From positions 1 through 21,761 of IMG/VR virus record IMGVR_UViG_3300031630_000373: a stretch of 21,761 nt of DNA; one strand, 5' to 3'. The DNA is from a virus. Under the pieces are notes generated by a model. The model searched no databases and was not told the origin of the DNA. It was given only the letters and a program-made list of their open reading frames with translations. Made by a program: the position numbers and the translations under genes. Each line of letters starts with the position of its first letter. The first letter of the stretch is position 1. Shown in pieces: positions 17,218 to 21,761 of the stretch.

Positions 17218-17992
17218 CTGCAAAGACCTCTTCAATAGTTAACCTACGAAACCCATCCCAATTCCTGCGCATGTACAGTAAGTTAAAGCAGGTCTCAAGC
17301 TTAGGTTTCCAATCACGTGGATTGTGGTCACGCCATGCGTTAGCTACAGTCTCAAGCATATCTTTAGTAGCGACACCCTGTAAGATCTTCTCGGCTTTCT
17401 TAGGGCCTATGCCCTTAAGTCCATGAATGTTATCTGTACTGTCACCTGTTAGCATTTGTATACACATTTTATAATGACCTTGGTCAGCGTCAATAAAGTA
17501 TTGTGTCTTCTTGTTGAAGTTGTAATGCCAACCGGGGACCATGTCAATGTCCTTGTCGATATGTGCTATAACGTAATGCTCACCAGCTTCATAAGCCTCT
17601 TGCGCCCAGATAGATACTATATCATCTGCCTCACAGTTGTCAGACTTAAAGCATCCAGTTTCCCAAGCGTACTCTGTAACTGCGTTACGTCTTTCGACTA
17701 CCTTAGGATCTATCTCTGTCTTACTTCGGTTACCTTTGTAGTCTTCAGAGATACCGTACCTGAAGTTACCCTTACCTTTTACAGCAACATAACCTTTGAT
17801 ACTACCTGTGTCACGCATGACTGCATCAAGTGCTTTGTCAAAGTAACTCTTTGCTTGTGTGATTGAATCTGTTGTAACTGCTATACGGAATATGATTGAG
17901 TCAGCGTCTATAAAACACTTGTCGAACTCCATCTCTTCTGTCATACAGCTTTTGTTAAACATTTCGTATACTGCATCGTTATTATTGAACAT
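17210..17992 (-). CDS. T7 gp6-like 5'-3' exonuclease (FEN/PIN-type)
   Basis: A 260-residue flap/5'-exonuclease family protein. Acidic metal-binding residues are visible in FIDADSIIF (D29, D31), CEADDIVSIWA (E121, D123, D124), DKDIDMVPG (D146, D148) and LTGDSTDNIHG (D184, D187). A helix-hairpin-helix GLKGIGPKKAEKIL follows (191-204), plus a basic YKGNRS element (85-90) for DNA. T7 gp6 is about 300 aa. It should remove RNA primers and degrade host DNA to feed nucleotides. The ATG at 17992 overlaps the HNH gene's stop by 11 nt, with AAGAG upstream. Internal ATGs at codons 17 and 21 could be the ancestral start if the HNH gene was inserted later. Confidence 0.9.
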   Translation of the reverse strand: MFNNNDAVYEMFNKSCMTEEMEFDKCFIDADSIIFRIAVTTDSITQAKSYFDKALDAVMRDTGSIKGYVAVKGKGNFRYGISEDYKGNRSKTEIDPKVVERRNAVTEYAWETGCFKSDNCEADDIVSIWAQEAYEAGEHYVIAHIDKDIDMVPGWHYNFNKKTQYFIDADQGHYKMCIQMLTGDSTDNIHGLKGIGPKKAEKILQGVATKDMLETVANAWRDHNPRDWKPKLETCFNLLYMRRNWDGFRRLTIEEVFADE

Positions 17993-18449
17993 ACTTATTA
18001 CTCTTTAGTAAATTGTCAGATGCTTTTAGGATCTGTAAGTTATACTCTACATGAAACCCCGATACATTTTTACCTTGTAAGGGGATTATGTGGTCTACAT
18101 GGTAAGCTCCAGGCCCATGAATATTGTTGAGCCTTGCCGCTTCTTTGTAGATTTCTTTTATAGCTTCTAAGTCAGCCCAGCTAGGCGTTCTTTGTATTTT
18201 ATTTGAGTTCCTTAATTTGTTAGTGGCATTACAAGCACCTCTGTTTCTTCGTTTCCACATCTTATTAGCTAGTCTTGTAGTCACTCGGTATGATTGGTCA
18301 TTATTTCTTCGAGCTAAGGTACGCATTACATTACATTGTCTACATATATAATTGTATTTAATGGACATATTTTCAGTCCAATTAAAACCAACAACTAATG
18401 TTTCACTACAATCTTTGCAGGTTCTTTTTCTATTAATGGATTTCTGCAT
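17982..18449 (-). CDS. HNH endonuclease, probably a free-standing homing endonuclease
   Basis: A 155-residue protein from the ATG at 18449. The N-terminus holds a zinc-ribbon-like pair, CKDC (C11, C14) and CRQC (C36, C39). A basic, Arg/Asn-rich linker (TLARRNNDQSYR, KMWKRRNRGACNATNK) follows. The C-terminal HNH core is YHVDHIIPLQG with D119 and H120, then NLQIL (N137) and a last Asn (N146) in DNLLKSNK. This is a common phage HNH type. It is wedged between DNA polymerase and exonuclease, overlapping the polymerase gene by 17 nt and the exonuclease by 11 nt. Homing endonucleases often sit beside DNA polymerase genes, so a mobile origin is likely. A longer frame to 18491 lies within the polymerase gene and is unlikely. 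Confidence 0.85.
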   Translation of the reverse strand: MQKSINRKRTCKDCSETLVVGFNWTENMSIKYNYICRQCNVMRTLARRNNDQSYRVTTRLANKMWKRRNRGACNATNKLRNSNKIQRTPSWADLEAIKEIYKEAARLNNIHGPGAYHVDHIIPLQGKNVSGFHVEYNLQILKASDNLLKSNKYVQ

Positions 18450-20286
18450 AATTAATACCGATCTTCCCATCTCCATCCATACAGGTAACACCTACAGACT
18501 TAGGTCCCTCACGGAATCCAGCTACAGATATATCTAATACAGTTTTAGAATGTTTAGTAGGCGTAACCCATGCAGTCTCGTCATGATAGAACAAGATAGG
18601 GTATGTACCTTCGATACCTAACTCTTTAATCTTCTTGTACTGGTACACTAATGCAGACTTGCATGTGATACCTTCTAGTGTTTGAAGTAAGTAGTTGAGT
18701 AGTTGGTGTTCTGAGCTTACAACAACTCGCCTACCATCAGCGCCTATGATAAAGCCAATCCCGGTCTTCATCTTGTTGTGATTATACTCAGATATTAAGG
18801 AGTCCTTTAGGTCTTTAAGCTTAGGGAACGCTGCTTTGAACTTAGCATCTGCTTCCTTACCAGCCTTGGGTGATTTAAGTCCAGTGATAACTTCACCAAG
18901 CTTAGCAACACCTGCACCAAATAAGTAAGCATATATAAAGCTCTTAGCTTTTGTCCTTGAGATGCCAAGTATAGCAGCATTTCGTGAGTGAGCATCAGTA
19001 CCGTCAGATTCTTTACCCACAACTACAGATGCTGTGAAGTCATCATCACCCATGTAGTGTGCTAGACCTCTGAACTGATTACCAGCAGAGTCAGCACCCA
19101 CTAACCTATGACCACGCTCACATGTAAGTAAAGCTCTTAGGTCTTTACCGTACTGTGAGTGTACTCCGGGTATGTTAACGATGCCACGATGACGACAACG
19201 AAATGAAGGTGTACCTATGGTAAACATATCACCATGCAGTCTACCATCACCCCACTTAGCTACCATCTCTATCCAGTTATCAACCATAGATAACCTTTGA
19301 CGTAGCATGTAGTAGTCACTGATCATACTGCCAACGATACCTAGGGGTTCTAGGGAGCTGTCTGTTAGCTTTGGTGACATCTTTATCCACTTACCTGCTA
19401 CCTTCTTAAAGGTCCAATCATCAGGCTTCCAACCAATGTCAGAGAGGTACTTCTTTACCTCTGCAAGCTGACCTAGTCGTACTTCACTGAACTCTATACG
19501 AGAGAAAGGTCCTGTGATAAAACTATCAGAAGCCTTAGTGTTTACATCTAAATCATACCAATCGGTTATGAGTTTGTAGTAGTCACCATTCTTCTTAACA
19601 ATCTTATCTACTTCCTTACTACCCTTGAGCATACATACACTACCTAGCTGTGGCTCAAGCTCATCCTCAATGGCATGTAATTTCCATGTAAGATTTTCCT
19701 TAAGTTCTTTAGCTTTAGGCATATTAAACAACCAACCTTTAGCTGTGATCTCAGCATTAACTATTGCGAAATCATGCTCTAGGTTCAAGGCTTGCTTAAA
19801 CTGTGGACGTGCTTTGATTTGTATTGACGCTTCTCTTGATAGTCTTTCGTATACTTTAGTGTTTAATGTAACGTCTTGTATACAATAGGTTAGCATCTCT
19901 TGGTTGTAGTTAGTCCAATCATTGTAGTCTCCTTTTGGATACTTGAAGAACTCACCCCAACCTGCAAGGCCATGCCTGTGTGTGCGTTGGAACATACATA
20001 GCTGTGACATTAGCAGTGTATCCCATACAGTCTGAGAGGGCCTAGGTTCCCATCCTAGGAGTCTTTTAAGAACTGGTAGGTCATATCCAATTATGTTGTG
20101 ACCTGCTATTAGGTCAGCTTCTGAGAGCTTCTGGAGACCTTCTTCTAGTGAAGGAAGGTTGTCATCGTAATCTGAGTAAGAGAAGATGTCTTTTGTGGTG
20201 ATATCTTGCATTACAAGACACCATATCTTGTTTACTTCAGGGATAAGTCCGTTAGTTTCTAGATCCCAAATTAGTTTAGTAGTCAT
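18433..20286 (-). CDS. Family A DNA polymerase with 3'-5' exonuclease domain
   Basis: A 617-residue replicative polymerase. Proofreading motifs are WDLET (D8, E10), AGHNIIGYD (D69) and YCIQD (D138). Polymerase motif A is VGADSAGNQFRGLAHYM with D399. Motif B is RTKAKSFIYAYLFGAG (R444, K448, Y452), and motif C is YHDETAW (H568, D569). Y452 occupies the T7 Y526 (Pol I F762) position. Q404 stands where T7 has E480. The C-terminus (DGKIGINYAEIH) aligns with that of T7 gp5. At 87 residues shorter than T7 gp5 (704 aa), it probably lacks the thioredoxin-binding insertion. The start is firm: GGGAGG 7 nt before the ATG at 20286. It acts with the primase-helicase downstream and the RNR upstream in the same operon. 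Confidence 0.95.
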   Translation of the reverse strand: MTTKLIWDLETNGLIPEVNKIWCLVMQDITTKDIFSYSDYDDNLPSLEEGLQKLSEADLIAGHNIIGYDLPVLKRLLGWEPRPSQTVWDTLLMSQLCMFQRTHRHGLAGWGEFFKYPKGDYNDWTNYNQEMLTYCIQDVTLNTKVYERLSREASIQIKARPQFKQALNLEHDFAIVNAEITAKGWLFNMPKAKELKENLTWKLHAIEDELEPQLGSVCMLKGSKEVDKIVKKNGDYYKLITDWYDLDVNTKASDSFITGPFSRIEFSEVRLGQLAEVKKYLSDIGWKPDDWTFKKVAGKWIKMSPKLTDSSLEPLGIVGSMISDYYMLRQRLSMVDNWIEMVAKWGDGRLHGDMFTIGTPSFRCRHRGIVNIPGVHSQYGKDLRALLTCERGHRLVGADSAGNQFRGLAHYMGDDDFTASVVVGKESDGTDAHSRNAAILGISRTKAKSFIYAYLFGAGVAKLGEVITGLKSPKAGKEADAKFKAAFPKLKDLKDSLISEYNHNKMKTGIGFIIGADGRRVVVSSEHQLLNYLLQTLEGITCKSALVYQYKKIKELGIEGTYPILFYHDETAWVTPTKHSKTVLDISVAGFREGPKSVGVTCMDGDGKIGINYAEIH

Positions 20287-20347
20287 AGTCAGTCCTCCCA
20301 GACTGTTAAGCAGTTTACAGTGACCTTGCTTAGGTCAATTAGTTATT
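20287..20347 (-). promoter_or_regulatory. Leader of the DNA polymerase gene with two small hairpins
   Basis: The longest spacer in the minus-strand module (61 bp). It holds a 6-bp stem with a 5-nt loop at 20321-20337 (TGACCT/AGGTCA) and a 5-bp stem with a 6-nt loop at 20290-20305 (CAGTC/GACTG). The loop of the second contains most of the GGGAGG ribosome site. No T tract follows the first, so it is not a usual terminator. It may be a processing site, a translation control element or a promoter hairpin; this is only suggested by the shape. Confidence 0.4.
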
Positions 20348-21301
20348 CTACCAGCCCCAAGAGGAGCCAGACATTCCATCTGCGCTGTAGTCAGTGACAC
20401 GACCTTCAAAGAAGTTCTTGAAACTGTCTCCATTAAGCACCCAATCTAACCAAGGTAATGGATTCTCTTGGATATCCCAGTTAGGTTTGAGTCCTAAGTT
20501 AGTTAGTCTTCGATCTGCGATATATCGGATATAACACTTGACTTCTTCTGACGTAAGGCCCTCCATAGGTCCCATTTCAAACGCAAGGTCAATAACTTTG
20601 TCTTCAAGGTGGACAGCAGTCCTGTACATTTCGTAAATAGATAGTTTAAACTCATCATTAACAACCTCCGGGTTCTCATGTGTAAATGTTCGGAACAATT
20701 CAGTCATACCTGCGACATGCATTGTCTCATCACGAATAGACCACTCAACAATCTCGCACATTCCTTTGAGCTTACCATACCTTTGGAAGTTTAACAGCAT
20801 TACAAATGCAGAAAACAGTGACATACCTTCGTTACACACAGTTTGTGCCAGTGCTTTAGCTAAACCTTGCTTAGTATCTGGGTCAAATGTTTGCATAAAT
20901 TCAAGTTTGTCTGCCATAGCTTCGTATTCTAGGAATGCTGTGTACTCTGCCTCAGGAAAACCTAAGGTGTCATTGAGTAACGCATAAGATCTCATGTGAA
21001 TTGTCTCTCTTTGTGCAAAAGATAGCATCATCATACGTGCTTCATTGTTTTTAATACGGGGTAGGAACACATCTACGTAACTACCACCTACTATCACATC
21101 AGATTGTGTGAATAATCGCAGGATTTGGGTGATAAAGTTCTTCTCTGACACAGAAATCTTACCAGATTTCCACTGTACTACGTCCTCATTAAGATCACAC
21201 TCCCATTCACCCCAATGTAATTTGTCATGTTCGATTGATTGTGTGACAAAACTGGTGTAGTTGAAGGGTTTAAAGGCTGGTGATGCAGTTAGTAAGCTCA
21301 T
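20348..21301 (-). CDS. nrdB: Class I ribonucleotide reductase, beta subunit
   Basis: A 317-residue R2 protein. The di-iron ligands can be placed: D68, E99 and H102 (RETIHMRSY), E158 (NEGMSLF), E192 and H195 (RDETMH). Spacings of 31 (D68-E99) and 34 (E158-E192) residues equal those of E. coli NrdB (D84-E115, E204-E238). The radical tyrosine is Y106, seven residues after E99 as in E. coli Y122. Y305 near the C-terminus is in the place of the electron-transfer Tyr356. It makes dNTP precursors together with the alpha subunit just upstream. The ATG is 7 bp after the nrdA stop, with AAGGA upstream. The C-terminal tail is short and ends SGSSWGW. Confidence 0.95.
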   Translation of the reverse strand: MSLLTASPAFKPFNYTSFVTQSIEHDKLHWGEWECDLNEDVVQWKSGKISVSEKNFITQILRLFTQSDVIVGGSYVDVFLPRIKNNEARMMMLSFAQRETIHMRSYALLNDTLGFPEAEYTAFLEYEAMADKLEFMQTFDPDTKQGLAKALAQTVCNEGMSLFSAFVMLLNFQRYGKLKGMCEIVEWSIRDETMHVAGMTELFRTFTHENPEVVNDEFKLSIYEMYRTAVHLEDKVIDLAFEMGPMEGLTSEEVKCYIRYIADRRLTNLGLKPNWDIQENPLPWLDWVLNGDSFKNFFEGRVTDYSADGMSGSSWGW

Positions 21302-21308
21302 TTATTAA

Positions 21309-21761
21309 TTATCCTTGGCATGATAGGCACTCATCTTCTTCAACTGCGTAGTCTTTTAGTGCTACACGGGTAGGCTTGAAGCTTACTGTGTCAGCCTTAG
21401 CACCTGCACTTGTTCGAAGATAGTAAAGTCCCTTTAATTTCTTGTTAAATGCACGAATATGCACCTCGTTTACGTACGCTTTGTCGGTTCCAGCAGGAAA
21501 GAATAAATTTACAGACTGTCCTTGACAGATAAAGGGCTGTCGTGTTGCTGCATGGTCTATAACCCACCGCTGGTCAAGCTCGAAAGCTGTTTTAAATATT
21601 TGTTTAAACCATTCATCCATCCATTCTAAGTGTTGTACACTACCTTCATGTAGTATTATTGATTTCCACTGAGCTTCAATCCATTCAGGGCTGTCACTGT
21701 GGTCTTCAAGTACTTTTGATAGGTATGGATTCTTAACTAAGTGAGCGCCTACCCTTGTACG
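21309..21761 (-). CDS. nrdA: Class I ribonucleotide reductase, alpha subunit, C-terminal 150 residues (5' end outside window)
   Basis: The frame stays open to the right edge of the window, and the ATG at 21620 is internal. The fragment begins RTRVGAHLVKNPYLSKVLEDH, then EGSVQHLEWM, FKTAFELDQRWVIDHAATRQPFICQGQSVNLF, LKGLYYLRTSAGAKAD and the C-terminal CLSC pair. These match the C-terminal part of class Ia NrdA, including the Tyr-Tyr radical-transfer pair (as in E. coli Y730/Y731) and the redox-active cysteine tail. The catalytic cysteines of the barrel lie upstream, outside the window. It is paired with nrdB, so the phage encodes a complete oxygen-dependent RNR if the missing part is intact. 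Confidence 0.93.
   Translation of the reverse strand, partial: RTRVGAHLVKNPYLSKVLEDHSDSPEWIEAQWKSIILHEGSVQHLEWMDEWFKQIFKTAFELDQRWVIDHAATRQPFICQGQSVNLFFPAGTDKAYVNEVHIRAFNKKLKGLYYLRTSAGAKADTVSFKPTRVALKDYAVEEDECLSCQG

Noticed and set aside
17456-17866. 136-aa plus-strand frame opposite the exonuclease
   Set aside because: It overlaps a gene with a full set of catalytic residues, is Val/Cys/Leu-rich without motifs, and has no ribosome site.
1-21761. tRNA genes, CRISPR arrays, insertion sequences, terminal repeats or attachment sites
   Set aside because: I read the non-coding gaps and saw no cloverleaf, repeat-spacer array, transposase or long direct repeat. The gaps are too short to hold most of these.

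Overview
The window is an internal piece of a tailed double-stranded DNA phage genome, most likely a podovirus. The evidence is a tightly packed set of phage replication genes: single-subunit RNA polymerase, primase-helicase, family A DNA polymerase, FEN-like exonuclease and class I ribonucleotide reductase. Facing them is a run of four very large proteins of the internal-virion (ejection) type. The DNA is moderately AT-rich and almost wholly coding. The RNR, MazG and HNH/GIY-YIG genes fit a T7-supergroup phage of an aquatic bacterium, but host and genus cannot be fixed from the sequence. Capsid, portal, terminase, tail and lysis genes are not in the window.

Left half (1-11753, + strand, late module). 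Four genes lie head to tail, each with a good Shine-Dalgarno or stop/start overlap. They are: (1) a protein with an N-terminal GH24-type lysozyme domain followed by a Q/M-rich repeat region, open at the window's left edge; (2) a 719-residue coiled-coil protein; (3) a 1362-residue protein with a complete staphylococcal-nuclease active site at its N-terminus and membrane-like segments; (4) a 1262-residue protein that carries all the polymerase motifs of the T7/N4 single-subunit RNA polymerase family. I read the fourth as a virion-packaged RNA polymerase comparable in role to the N4 vRNAP, encoded as a separate protein of about 1.26 kaa.

Middle (11754-11858). This 105-bp gap holds two back-to-back hairpin terminators, one for each of the converging operons.

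Right half (11859-21761, - strand, replication module, read right to left). The order is nrdA (C-terminal part only), nrdB, DNA polymerase, HNH endonuclease, 5'-3' exonuclease, a small unknown protein, a GIY-YIG-like protein, a possible small Lys-rich protein, primase-helicase, a T7-type RNA polymerase, a small unknown protein, a MazG-like pyrophosphohydrolase and a last small unknown protein. Genes overlap by a few bases, several by exactly 8 nt, so translation is probably coupled.

How it may work together (inference). Ejection proteins cross the envelope with the DNA. The lysozyme domain opens the cell wall, the nuclease-domain protein and the RNA polymerase enter the cell, and the polymerase starts early transcription. 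The replication operon then yields a second, T7-like polymerase for later genes, while RNR, nuclease and MazG supply or adjust nucleotides. The most interesting observation is the coexistence of two different single-subunit RNA polymerases, one per convergent module.
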